A stretch of 64,000 nucleotides of DNA from Baylisascaris procyonis. Lineage: Eukaryota > Nematoda > Chromadorea > Rhabditida > Ascarididae. Below the pieces are notes generated by a model. That model was not told where the DNA came from. It was given only the letters and a program-made list of their open reading frames with translations, and ran no database searches. The DNA is taken from the NCBI GenBank assembly GCA_037389465.1, contig JAZARR010000179.1, forward strand, positions 6,048,501-6,112,500, given 5' to 3'. The position numbers and the translations under genes are program-made. How positions within the stretch are numbered: position 1 is the first letter of the stretch; the number at the start of each line of letters is the position of its first letter. Below, in pieces: positions 43,201-53,600 of the stretch.

Positions 43201-44411
43201 GCGCCCAGGGCGCCCGCGCCCTAAAGTGCTTTTTTCGCCCTAGTTTGGCCGGCGCCGACGGCGCCCGCGCCTAGACATGCTTTTTCGCCCTAATCTCGCC
43301 GGCGCCGACGGCGCCCGCGCGTAGACATGCTTTTTTCGCCCTAATTTCGCCGGCGCCGACGGCGCCGGCGCCTAAAATTGCGTTATTCGCCCTTATTTGG
43401 CCGGCGCCAACGGCGCCCGCGCCTAGACACGCTTTTTCGCTCTAATTCCGCCGGCGCCGACGGCGCCCGCGTCTAAACGTGCTTTTTTCGCCCTAATCTC
43501 GCCGGCGCCCAGGGCGCCCGCGCCCTAAAGTGCTTTTTTCGCCCTAGTTTGGCCGGCGCCGACGGCGCCCGCGCGTAGACATGCTTTTTTCGCCCTAATC
43601 TCGCCGGCGCCGACGGCGCCCGCGCCCAAAATTGCGTTATTCGCCCTTATTTGGCCGGCGCCAACGGCGCCCGCGCCTAGACACGCTTTTTCGCTCTAAT
43701 TCCGCCGGCGCCGACGGCGCCCGCGCCCAAAATTGCTTTTTTCGCCCTAGTTTCGCCGGCGCCGACGGCGCCCGCGACTAGACATGATTTTTCGGCCTAA
43801 TTTCGCCGGCGCCGATGGCGCCCGCGTGCAAAAGTGCTTTTTCCGCCCTAATTTGGCCGGCGCCGACGGCGCCCGCGCCCAGACATGCTTTTTCGCCCTA
43901 ATTTCGCCGGCGCCAACGGCGCCCGCGTCCAAAAGTGCTTTTTCCGCCCTAATTTGGCCGGCGCCCAGGGCGCCCGCGCCCTAAAGTGCTTTTTTCGCCC
44001 TAGTTTGGCCGGCGCCGACGGCGCCCGCGCCTAGACATGCTTTTTCGCCCTAATCTCGCCGGCGCCGACGGCGCCCGCGCGTAGACATGCTTTTTTCGCC
44101 CTAATTTCGCCGGCGCCGACGGCGCCCGCGCCTAAAATTGCGTTATTCGCCCTTATTTGGCCGGCGCCAACGGCGCCCGCGCCTAGACACGCTTTTTCGC
44201 CCTAGTTTGGCCGGCGCCAACGGCGCCCGCGCGTAGAGATGCTTTTTTCGCCCTAATTTCGCCGGCGCCGACGGCGCCCGCGCCCAGACATGCTTTTTCG
44301 CCCTAACCTCGCCGGCGCCGACGGCGCCCGCGCCTAAAATTGCGTTATTCGCCCTTATTTGGCCGGCGCCCACGGCGCCCGCGCCTAGATATGATTTTTC
44401 GGCCTAATTTC

Positions 44412-45020
44412 GCCGGCGCCGATGGCGCCCGCGTCCAAAAGTGCTTTTTCCGCCCTAATTTGGCCGGCGCCGACGGCGCCCGCGCCTAAAATTGCGTTGT
44501 TCGCCCTAATTTGGCCGGCGCCGACGGCGCCCTCGCCTAGACACGCTTTTTCGCCCTAATTTCGCCGGCGCCGACGGCGCCCGCGCCTAGACATGATTTT
44601 TCGGCCTAATTTCGCCGGCGCCCAGGGCGCCCGCGCCTAAACGTGCTTTTTTCGCCCTAATCTCGCCGGCGCCGACGGCGCCCGCGCGTAGACATGCTTT
44701 TTTCGCCCTAGTTTGGCCGGCGCCGATGGCGCCCGCGTCCAAAAGTGCTTTTTCCGCCCTAATTTGGCCGGCGCCGACGGCGCCCGCGCCTAAAATTGCG
44801 TTGTTCGCCCTAATTTGGCCGGCGCCGACGGCGCCCTCGCCTAGACACGCTTTTTCGCCCTAATTTCGCCGGCGCCGACGGCGCCCGCGCCTAGACATGA
44901 TTTTTCGGCCTAATTTCGCCGGCGCCCAGGGCGCCCGCGCCTAAACGTGCTTTTTTCGCCCTAATCTCGCCGGCGCCGACGGCGCCCGCGCGTAGACATG
45001 CTTTTTTCGCCCTAGTTTGG
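44412..45020. repeat. Six-monomer (304 bp) satellite duplication
   Basis: Two adjacent copies of a six-monomer block, about 44412-44716 and 44717-45020, at an offset of 304 bp (6 x 50.7). Both carry the same unusual features in the same order: a GTCCAAAAGTG unit, TTGCGTTGTTCG, a core ending GGCGCCCTCGCC instead of GGCGCCCGCGCC, a CATGATTTTTCGG unit and a CCCAGGGCGCC core. The CCCTCGCC change is rare elsewhere in the array, so this is a clean local tandem duplication. Confidence 0.85.
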
Positions 45021-45299
45021 CCGGCGCCGACGGCGCCCGCGCCCAGACATGCTTTTTCGCCCTAATTTCGCCGGCGCCGACGGCGCCCGCGCCTAGACAT
45101 GCTTTTTCGCCCTAATTTCGCCGGCGCCGACGGCGCCCGCGCCCTAAAGTGCTTTTTTCGCCCTAGTTTGGCCGGCGCCGACGGCGCCCGCGCCTAGACA
45201 TGCTTTCTCGCCCTAATTTCGCCGGCGCCGACGGCGCCCGCGCCTAAACGTGCTTTTTTCGTCCTAATTTCGCCGGCGCCGACGGCGCCCGCGCCTAAA

Positions 45300-45590
45300 A
45301 GTGCGTTATTCGCCCTAGTTTCGCCGGCGACGAGGGCGCCCGCGGCTGAAATTGCATTATTCGACCTAATTTAGATGGCGCCGACGGCGCCCGCGGATAA
45401 AAGTGCGTTGTTCGCCTTAATTTCGCCGGCGCCGACGGCGCCCGTGCCTAAAAGTGCGTTATTCGAGCTTATTTCGCCGGCGCCGACGGCGCCCGCTCCT
45501 AAAAGTGCTTTTTTGCCCTAATTGGCAAGCGCCGAAGCGGCAGCCTTTTTTTGGCGCGTTTTTTGCGTTACTTTGGCGATCGCCGAGGGC
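45300..45590. repeat. Degenerate right edge of the satellite
   Basis: The last five or so monomers become progressively less like the consensus: GCGACGAGGGCGCC near 45,330, CGCGGCTGAAATTGCATT near 45,350, TTTAGATGGCGCC near 45,370, CGTGCC near 45,445 and CGCTCC near 45,495. Beyond about 45,525 only fragments remain (GCGCCGAAGCGGCAG, TTTTTGGCGCG, GGCGATCGCCGAGGGC). Satellites often decay at their ends where exchange with the bulk of the array is rare, so this is probably the natural boundary and not an assembly break. Confidence 0.85.
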
Positions 45591-45599
45591 ACTGTCTGA

Positions 45600-45785
45600 T
45601 GTACTGATCAAACTGTGGTAGACGAAATAACTGTTGAAGATCAAGCCGTGGCAGATGAAATGCTAGTAGACCAATCCATGGCAGATCAAATCCTAATCGC
45701 AGATCAAATGCTAGTAGTAGATCAAACCATAGTGGAAGCATGCCCGCAAGGCTACGTGGGATGCGTTAATCTATGTCAATCTTGA
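45600..45785 (+). other. Short open frame of ~10-residue acidic repeats
   Basis: A reading frame of 61 codons is open from just after a TGA at 45597 to a TGA at 45783-45785. The first ATG (45660) is well inside, so as written it would be a 3' exon or a remnant, not a complete gene. The translation is made of imperfect repeats of the type DQxxxDExxV: DQTVVDEITVE, DQAVADEMLV, DQSMADQILI, ADQMLVV, DQTIVEA. It ends CPQGYVGCVNLCQS. At the DNA level the unit is about 30 bp, and every unit length is a multiple of three, so the frame is kept. I recognise no family. It starts about 75 bp from the last satellite fragment. It could be the end of a real gene whose other exons were lost into or beyond the array, a coding minisatellite, or chance. 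Confidence 0.35.
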
Positions 45786-46744
45786 GGTTTGTACTAAGAC
45801 GGTGAGGCAGGTCCTTTTCTCAGATTTGCAGCACTATGCATTTCGCGCCCATAATGACGTTGTGGGGAAGAATCTCGTTGCAGGTGCGGTTCTTCCGGTT
45901 CTAGAGATGAAATAACTGCAGTGCACAAAATACTTGCGATGTACCTGTTGGTGGTTGTCGAAGTCGTGAGAGCATCTGGATCCTTAGTCATATCGTTTTG
46001 ACTCTGCGGCTGTCACGAAATTTGTCGACTGAAGATTGCTTCGACAACCTCGGTCCCTTACGTAATTATGTGACAGGCAGATTTGCATGAAAGCCAATCA
46101 CGCTGATCACATTTGCACAATACCTGAATAACATGAACACGGAAAAATGTTTATCGTTGGCATGAAAAAGAACAGAATAGTGAAAGTAAAATAAAGAATG
46201 TAGAAAGTAGTAGAAACGTGATATAGAGAGGAATTGACAAACAAACTCGCCACATCGATATTGCGACAAACAAGAAGAAAGGGCACTTCTAAAGCGTTTT
46301 GAAACGTCCAGCGAAAAGAAAGAACATCACATGTCCAATTCAGATGATTTCCTATATGGATTGCACTTATCTATTCGATGGGTGCAATTCATTGAACAGT
46401 TCATGGTATTATCACCATATGGGAATGCATTATTTAAATATAAGCTCGTATAGTATTACTCGTCGCATATATAAAAGAGCGGATCTATTTTATAAAAGTA
46501 ATGAGTAATAACTAAGAACCTCTCTCCCTCCCTCTCCCCTTCCCTGGGTTTCTTCCCAGGACCGTTTGATGCTTCGTACCGGAAGACTATGTATAACTCC
46601 AACAGAATTCCTCCATCAATAACAGCCTTTCAATGCCTCCATAGTAATAATCAAAAGTATCGTTGGCTAGGGAGTAAATGGTATACAGCAATTCGACAAC
46701 CATACCTTCCCGACGTGGGAACATGTCGTAAATCTAGCTGTTCT

Positions 46745-46780
46745 ATCCATTAATCAACAACGATCCATTAATCAACAACG
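46745..46780. repeat. Perfect 18 bp tandem duplication
   Basis: The word ATCCATTAATCAACAACG is present twice with no spacer (46745-46762 and 46763-46780). It is a small slippage-type duplication in intergenic DNA. Confidence 0.9.
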
Positions 46781-47074
46781 AAGTTCCCACCCGCCACAAT
46801 TTTGAAAAATTCCCTCTTAAGTAACTTTACTAGTAAGCAAACTTATGGGCATCTTCGAAACAAACTTGCAGTAAGATCCTCTATCGCTCACCTATCATCG
46901 TTGTGTACTACGGTAGTACTGTGCAGCGACGCATAAAATACGAGACTATCCCCCCCCCAGGGGTTGAATAAGAAATGCAAATAAAGATGACTGAAACGCG
47001 CAATAACAAAAAGAACAGAACGAACGTTCCAATCGATCATCAAACTACTACATCGTATCGCATGTCAACTCTGT

Positions 47075-47120
47075 ATTGCAACTGTTGTAGAAAGACGAAC
47101 ATTGCAACTGTTGTAGAAAG
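47075..47120. repeat. 20 bp direct repeat, 26 bp apart
   Basis: ATTGCAACTGTTGTAGAAAG occurs at 47075-47094 and again at 47101-47120 with six bases between the copies. No function is evident. Confidence 0.9.
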
Positions 47121-49038
47121 GAAAACCTTCACAAACTTAAAAATAATATCCCTATAGAATTGCAGCTCTTATGCATCTTCTTTAATTTTTGCTGACACAA
47201 CGAACATAAAACCCGAAGGTGTACAATATGAAAATAATTTGAAGATTTTGAATCTAATCTGATCCCGATTGCTTGCACCATCCGGACAGGTATAATCTCC
47301 GCGCGAACACCCGGGTGGGGTAACCTCCGGACGAACGTGCGGAAGAAAGATTGGAAATTGAAGCTTGGTAATCGAATCGGCCAAAATATAACAAAATCGT
47401 CTCCTTGTTAAGCTCATTTTACGCTTACTTAATGCAAAATTTGGCTATGCATAATTATGTTGTTAGAAGAGCGAAACAGTAGAACAAAGTCACTTCGTTA
47501 ATCACACATTGGATATGGAAAAGATAGGATTCAACATCCTATCATTCACCAGAACAGTATGAAATAAAAATATCGCAGAATATTACGAGAAGCTTTCGAA
47601 AGGCCACGCACAGCTCTGCATCTGTCCATTCAAGTTAATCCTTAACTTCGACTACCTATTTCTGATTTCATCGAACCAGCTCACGAACACAGTTTACTTC
47701 CAAATAAGTGGCCCAATATACTTCATTCAAACACCTCTACTTACAGGCAAACTTGGCTATCTGTATTCAAAAAACCCATCCGGTACTCATTATCCACTTA
47801 CAGATTTAAACAACCGCAAATGCGTACCTCCATAGACATTAAACAAGCTATTATATTTGCTTGCTGCATATTCAATCTTTCTCTTGAATAAAACTATGAC
47901 ACAACTAATCCATTCATAACGCCATAAATGAAAAGACCGATGGAAATGAAGAATGGGAAGATATAGTAGAAGTATATGCGTGGCGACTTAAATAAATTTA
48001 AAAAACCATAGCAAGCATCATTAACCAATACTCTTTAAAAAGACCAACGAGAAGATCACAGAAGAAAAGCGGAAAGCATTTGAGCCACAAAACCAACGGC
48101 GACCGCGAATGCAGTATAAAATCATTAGTGAGCTCTCTCTCGGAGTACAATATAGGAAAGATCTTCAAGAACTAAACTATATTAATGCCCATACGAATAA
48201 AATTTAGGCTCCAGTGGTACCAATCTATTCCACAATGTGAAAGCAGTAGATCACTACAATAATGCCGTTAAGCATTGCATGACAGTTAGGCAACCACCTG
48301 GTTCATCGCCTACATACTTTAGGCAATGCACCACCTATAAATCCACTCCGTGACCTCGCAGAATAGGGGATGAATGCACTATGCACTACCAGGTTGCACT
48401 AGAAAAGTTGATTAGGAAAAGTGCAACGACAACAACACCAAGCTTTCCGTAGGTACCAATGCATTCCGAGCAAACTAATTTCTGGAAGATTACAGGAACT
48501 CCAACCCTTCATAGGATGTGGGGACATAAAACCACTAGAACTTTACGTACCACAGTCCCCAAGTAGCCAAAGAGAAACCTGTAAACAAAGTGATTACCGC
48601 ATCAAAAATCCCATCCTTTCATAAATACATTTTCGAAAGTGAAACTCGACGATCACACTGAAAATACTAATCAGAGAACTATAAATTGCAATTTATTCAT
48701 TTACAAGAACGCACCGCATCCAAAACTGTTCATGTCAATATAAAATGCTCCCTGCAGTTGCTTCTAAAAAAATAACTGACCACACTGCTTAGAATAATCG
48801 AACTGATTGCCAAATGCGGCCATCGATCGTTGCAACGAGGGCTCGAGGCGCCGATAAAACGACAATACACCCACACACATCAACCATAATGGTCTTACGC
48901 CACAAAAAAGCCCGCATACATTTTCACATGCACTTTGCACATCCACCTGTAATGAAGTCTATTTCGGTACTATATAGACCTAAGATGAAAAAGGCATAGA
49001 CTCAAACTCAAGAAGGACCCACTTTAATCGTTGAGAAC

Positions 49039-49200
<162 letters not shown>

Positions 49201-49450
49201 GGATCCGTGCAGTGTGGAACAAATTGTTTCGTAGAAGCCTTTAGGTATTTCGGAAAAAACTTCAGTTCAGGCCTAAGATAATGAACCAAATACGTGCTTC
49301 TAATCTCGTACAGTAATTTCTTGTTTACTAATTTGCGCTTAGGATGAACAAGCGGATTTTGAAATTGCGGCCAAAACTTAGAAAAAAAAGCACCAGAAAG
49401 GTAACCAATTACACGAATATATTAAGGGGAATCGCAGTGAAATTCCAAAA

Positions 49451-50657
49451 TCACAGAGCAGTTGGCTTCATCGACGATGGCGTTGCTGCGGTATCGATAA
49501 GTTTCGACTCCAGCTGGAGCCGAATCTGCAAAAGTTTGCTCTTTTCTAGCTCCAACTCCGCGTTCAGCTTTTGCAATTGTGCACAGCGCTCCTTCCAATT
49601 CACGTGAGCATCCGCTATCCCTGCCATCGCTAAGTTCTCCGCAGTCAGTAATTCTTCGATGCGTTTCTCTGCAATTTGACGGACATCTCGTGCTTCCAAT
49701 CTCAGCTCCAAACTCGTGCCTCAAAAATTTGGTTTCAAGGTGAATGTGAAAAAATTGAGAATGCTATTGCGCCCTCAATAAATCAAAACAAAATAATCAA
49801 ATAGAAACCTCTGACTGCTCTATGCATCTCTGATGCAAAAGAATACGCGTACTGCCTAATTTCTATTGCTAGTACCTCATTTATTTATAGCCCTTTAAAT
49901 ATCGCCCGTTATCTTGGTGCTCTACAATTGGCGCAAATAAAGAAAGGAAGGACGCCCCATACAGCAACTTTGACCAAAGAGCTGATAAACACGCAAGATT
50001 TCATTAACCGATGATATATTTCGTGGTCGTGAAACTGCTGTGGCATGTCCCCTGTACAATCCTATACACCTATACACCGCCATACAGCAATCATAGAACT
50101 AACCCATATCGACATTAAACTGAATGAGCTCAGGCTGTCCCAATGACGTGGACGCCTCTTGCCCGCATCGCATCTCGTCCGTTTGCGTCTGTGCATCGAC
50201 TGGAGTTGTACGCCGTGGTGGTGGAGGTGCAGCGAATGGCGGTCGAGCGCTCATTGGAGGATTCATCACTCCGCCTGCCAAAAACACTCACTGCAACCCA
50301 ATTTAGCCACTCCTCTGTTAGACTAGGGCAGGAGAAATTACGATAGATTGGACGACCTAAGTTGAAAAATATTTCATAATAAGGACGCTTGATAATTCAT
50401 AAAGTGGCCAGCTAGCTTTCGCTTCCCCAGTTGAAGCATTTCCCACTCACCCTTGCGCATCTCCAGATGGCTGTAAATTAAGATGTGAAAACAAGCAAAA
50501 CAAAATTGGCCAACCTTGGGGCAAGGCTGGAGGTGGAGGAACGCGTACAGATTCAGATATGGTGGGTGGAGATGGATGAAAGCGAAGTGAAGCATGCATA
50601 GGTAGCGTACCACCACGCTGTGCGGTCGCTATTCCAGCATAAATACCTCCGGATGAC
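49451..50657 (-). CDS. REPS-like gene, 3' exons 11-13 with coiled coil
   Basis: Exon 11 (50515-50657) completes a split Gly codon and reads SSGGIYAGIATAQRGGTLP, ending VRVPPPPALPQ in phase 1. Exon 12 (50104-50274), acceptor TTTGGCAG, reads GVMNPPMSARPPFAAPPPPR and then VDAQTQTDE. Exon 13 (49451-49719) reads LELRLEARDVRQIAEKRIEE and LQKLNAELELEKSKLLQIRL, and stops MKPTAL-TGA. The heptad-like Leu spacing predicts a coiled coil, and LQKLNAELELE resembles the LARLNSELQQQL segment of the human C-terminus (from memory), which binds RALBP1. All phases fit. A 20 bp micro-exon-like segment at 50449-50472 (acceptor TTTACAG, donor GGTGAG) is not needed and was left out. Confidence 0.88.
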
Positions 50658-53600
50658 CTAAACAGTTGCACATGATAATGAATCGCTCTGTCGAACTTCA
50701 GAGAAAGGCTCGTAGAACAAAATTAATAAACTCAACACTTCGCTGTTATTTCATTCGTTTGCAAGGAAGATATCTTGCAGGCTAGATTAAACAGCCGTTA
50801 CAACGATACTGCGTAGCTTTCCTGACATGATAATTCCTGATAGCTGAAGCAACCCAAAGGTAACCGAACTGTCAAATGAACAAACAAGTAAACACATTAC
50901 TCTCTACAAACATCGCTACTTGCTATGCCGTTCGTGAAACAATGCAGCAGGCAAAATTCCTTTACAGATCACTTCATCCAAAAAAGTGCTTTCAAAACGA
51001 AACGATGGATCGGAGCACGTACATTTATGAAGCGGCATTACAAATCAACAGAAGCAAACACCACTATAATTACTGCGACCCTAATTAGAAACCGCAGATA
51101 CCCTTTCTCTCATTAACAACGTGGTCTAGTGGCTTATCAGCCTAGCCAAATTGCTTGTCGGACGTGAATGCCTCTGAATGAATACATCGTACTACCCACG
51201 TGACACAAAGCACTTAGCTCGTATGCATAGATGTGACCCGACATCGAACGAAATAAGGCAGCAGAGAAATAGTGGAATCAAAAATAAACGCGTAAAGGCA
51301 TATTTTTAATCGTGATAATAATGGCCGAAATGTGCATCGCACACTGCAATTCATATACACTGCAATTAGGGACAAACTTTTCCAGCATCGCCAATGAAAT
51401 TATTCACGTGGCAACCAGGCGTCACCAACTTTCCCCCATACTGACTGATTATCAGCTCTTTGACTTGAATTTGCAATTTAGAACTTATTTTGAGCTTCTT
51501 ATCCTTACATCTTAATAACACGAAATTTCCTGTTGGCAATAAGATCTGTGCTTCAACAACTTCTAGCTTACCCACCCTCCCTTCACTTCGCTGCACATCG
51601 ACCGATGACTAGTATGTAGGTACCATACTCTTCTTGTCTGCCGATAATCACCTTTTTGCTCTTCTTGTCCATAATGGGCCTGTGCAATCTTTTAACCTCT
51701 CATCTCGTCAGAGAAAATCATACATGAAAGGTAATGACTTTCCTACCAAAACTCAAAATATTTATGTAGACGAAGCGATAAGAAACAATGAGCACAAGAA
51801 ATAAGGGTGATCATTTACCCGAGTGTATTCAAGTCCAGGCTGGCGCTGCGAGCGTGTCCTTTATTAGAAGGTCGTGGAGGTGGTTTAGGTGGAGGACCTT
51901 TGGGCGCAGGTGGACTCAGTGTCAACCTCAACGTTTCGTTACCGAAAGTTGCCTCTAGCGATTGACCTGCCGATACTTGTGAGGAGCAGATCAGCGCTGA
52001 AAATGGCCTTCCGGTCGCGCATTAAAGGCATATGCCGGTCAGGCATGCATCTCTCCTCTCCCCATTCAGTACAAGTTTCTCACTGAACCACTTATCGCGC
52101 GAAGCAGGTCAGCACACCTTAAAAACCTTAAAACGTAGAAGAAAATGACAGAGGTATTGCCGAAATCAGAAATGACTGCCAAAAGCGAATAACTAAAAAC
52201 TGCGACATGATGAGTTAAAATAAACCTTCACGTCACTCAACAAATTCTAACCCGTCAGTGAATATTTAAAAGAAAATCCAGCATCCCACATAATCAAAAT
52301 GAGCTTAAAAGTGGACACTGTCTATCGAATGTCTGAGGGAACTACTTGTGTCATAGTACAGTATAAGCTAACTTACGTTGTGTAGCCTTGAGTGCAGTTG
52401 GTCGACCGTCCACCAATAAAGGAGGGACATCTGAGAAGTCGCTAAGATGTTCAGGCGTTTCCTATAAATATACCATAGAGGAAGATCCACCTTACGCTAT
52501 TCAAGCAAACAGAAAATGGCCACAAATTAACTGGACAACAAAACTACCTTAAATAAAGTCTTTTGCATATCCGATCCGATGATTTCCTCTGCTTCTTTAA
52601 GAGTTCGCCAATAACCTTTGTACAGGTACTGTCCAAAAAATGAAGAACAGTTAGCAAAGTTATCTGTAGATTACTGGATGGGCGTTGGATTAATTTACAG
52701 TTTCACCACCCACCTACGCCACAGTTTAAAAAATGTGCAAAAACTACGAACCTTCCATACCCCATATAACAGCTATTAGAACTTTATGATTGTCGCCATA
52801 TAAAGAAAAAATAAAGTGATAAAAATGAGTGAACTGCTGAAGAAAAAAAATAACCAATAATGGAGCGAAAGGAAAAAGTAAGGATGGCTGAGATGAAGGA
52901 TGTTTCAGTCATCAGCCCTCTCTGGATCATAAATGACCAAGCAGCTAAAATGTGCAAACCGATTTAGCGTTATGCAAATGAAGGTGGTCATCGCTGAGCG
53001 AATGCTGCTGTTGCTGATGATGCGGCTGTGAAAGTGCTCCTATTGACTCATCAAAATCGAACTGCCTCCAGTTATTTGGCGTTTTGTTGGCACTGCTCAC
53101 CGTCTGTATTCGCCAGCCTTCTTTAATTCAAATACTTTGCAAACAAATCCCTTTCGGCATTATATACAAACAAATCACTTTGAAGAATAGCGCGCCATGT
53201 GCAAAAAAAAACGGCTATGCGCTGTTTTTTGCAGGAGAACGCAATAGTTTTGCCACTTATCAACTATCTGTTCCATGACACGCTCGTATCTGCTTCTCTC
53301 AGTAAACATCCTCTCCTTTTCGTCCAAATGAAAATCAAAATCTTGGCTCCAAAAATGCTGGACGTGAAATTCTTTCTTTTGTCTTACAGAAAATGGACAA
53401 TGACAATGAACTCTATGAACAGTTTTCGTAATGATAATAAAAGAATTCAACCAAAATAAAAAAGGAAGTTAAGGATGGCACTATTGCAGAGGGCGATGGT
53501 ATCCCGGTTGCGAAGCACGAACGATGCTGAGCTCATGCTCCACGCTACATACGCACCACTCCACTACCGTACTCTCCACTCTAGAAGCGAATACTAACGC

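Larger units (their letters stand above)
1..45299. repeat. Long tandem satellite array, ~50.7 bp monomer
   Basis: The region is a continuous head-to-tail array of 50, 51 or 52 bp monomers with no interruption by unique sequence. A monomer has a nearly invariant GC-rich core (TTTCGCCGGCGCCGACGGC followed by GCCCGCG, or TTTGGCC in place of TTTCGCC) and a variable segment containing a poly-T run and the word CGCCCTAA. Length differences come mainly from 5 versus 6 Ts and from the variable words CTAGACATG, CTAAACGTG, CTAAAATTGCG, CCAAAAGTG and CGTAGACATG. About 45.5 kb divided by 50.7 gives roughly 900 copies. The left end of the array lies outside the window. The open frames that cross it on both strands are 17-residue repeats created by the 51 bp period; they break wherever a 50 or 52 bp unit occurs, so I call no genes here. 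Function is unknown; the layout is that of constitutive satellite heterochromatin (inference). Confidence 0.97.
16601..45299. repeat. Right satellite domain with higher-order repeats
   Basis: From about 16.6 kb rightward the array contains additional diagnostic variants: CCCAGGGCGCC cores followed by CCCTAAAGTGC (first seen near 16,708), GTTGTTCGCC (near 17,546), TGACCTTTCGCC (near 19,163), CGCTCTAATTCCGCC (near 20,287) and CGCCGACGCCGAC. These variants appear in fixed order and recur as blocks many monomers long, which defines higher-order repeats. One five-monomer series, TTGCGTTATT unit, GACACGC unit ending in GCTCTAATTCC, CCAGACATGC unit ending in CTAACCTC, and so on, is seen at about 23.6, 24.5, 27.3, 29.0, 31.1, 32.2, 34.3, 36.4, 39.4, 40.9 and 42.4 kb. 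Confidence 0.8.
45786..49038. other. AT-rich sequence without a supportable gene
   Basis: No chain of open frames with matching splice sites was found on either strand. Open frames of 60-80 codons occur (for example minus 47169-47417 and plus 48421-48624), but none has recognisable domains or convincing exon borders. A GC-richer pocket at about 47265-47345 contains two CCGGA words and CCCGGGTGGGG within otherwise AT-rich DNA; its nature is unknown. Two small direct duplications are listed separately. Confidence 0.5.

Noticed and set aside
2931..45299. Dozens of open frames of 60-181 codons on both strands within the array
   Set aside because: They are 17-residue repeats produced by the 51 bp period, appear on both strands at once, stop wherever a 50 or 52 bp monomer occurs, and have no non-repetitive part.
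1..45299. CCCTAA and GCCTAA words resembling telomere repeats
   Set aside because: They occur once per monomer, not in tandem, so the array is not telomeric sequence. Any telomere-associated location would need other evidence.
1..45299. CRISPR-like alternation of constant core and variable cassette
   Set aside because: The cassettes come from a small set of recurring variants of one sequence, not unique spacers, and the surrounding genome is eukaryotic.
46543..46560. CCTGGG-TTTCTT-CCCAGG hairpin
   Set aside because: A 6 bp stem next to a pyrimidine tract is expected by chance at this scale, and there is no adjacent gene end.
48421..48624. 67-codon plus-strand open frame (SGRLQELQPFIGCGDIKPLE region)
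   Set aside because: No recognisable domain, no clear splice or start context, and frames of this length are expected by chance in this much sequence.
50449..50472. 20 bp micro-exon between REPS-like exons 11 and 12
   Set aside because: Exons 11 and 12 join in phase 1 and read through smoothly (ALPQ-G-GVMNPP); inserting the micro-exon changes the outgoing phase and breaks the frame.
51121..51190. TGGTCTAGTGGCTTATCAG resembling a tRNA A box
   Set aside because: No B box (GGTTCGA-type) at the right distance and no cloverleaf stems could be formed.
53175..53450. 91-codon minus-strand open frame (ERMFTERSRYERVMEQIVDK region) in the REPS-like intron
   Set aside because: No convincing acceptor and donor, the opposite strand is equally open, and the neighbouring exon phases do not need it.
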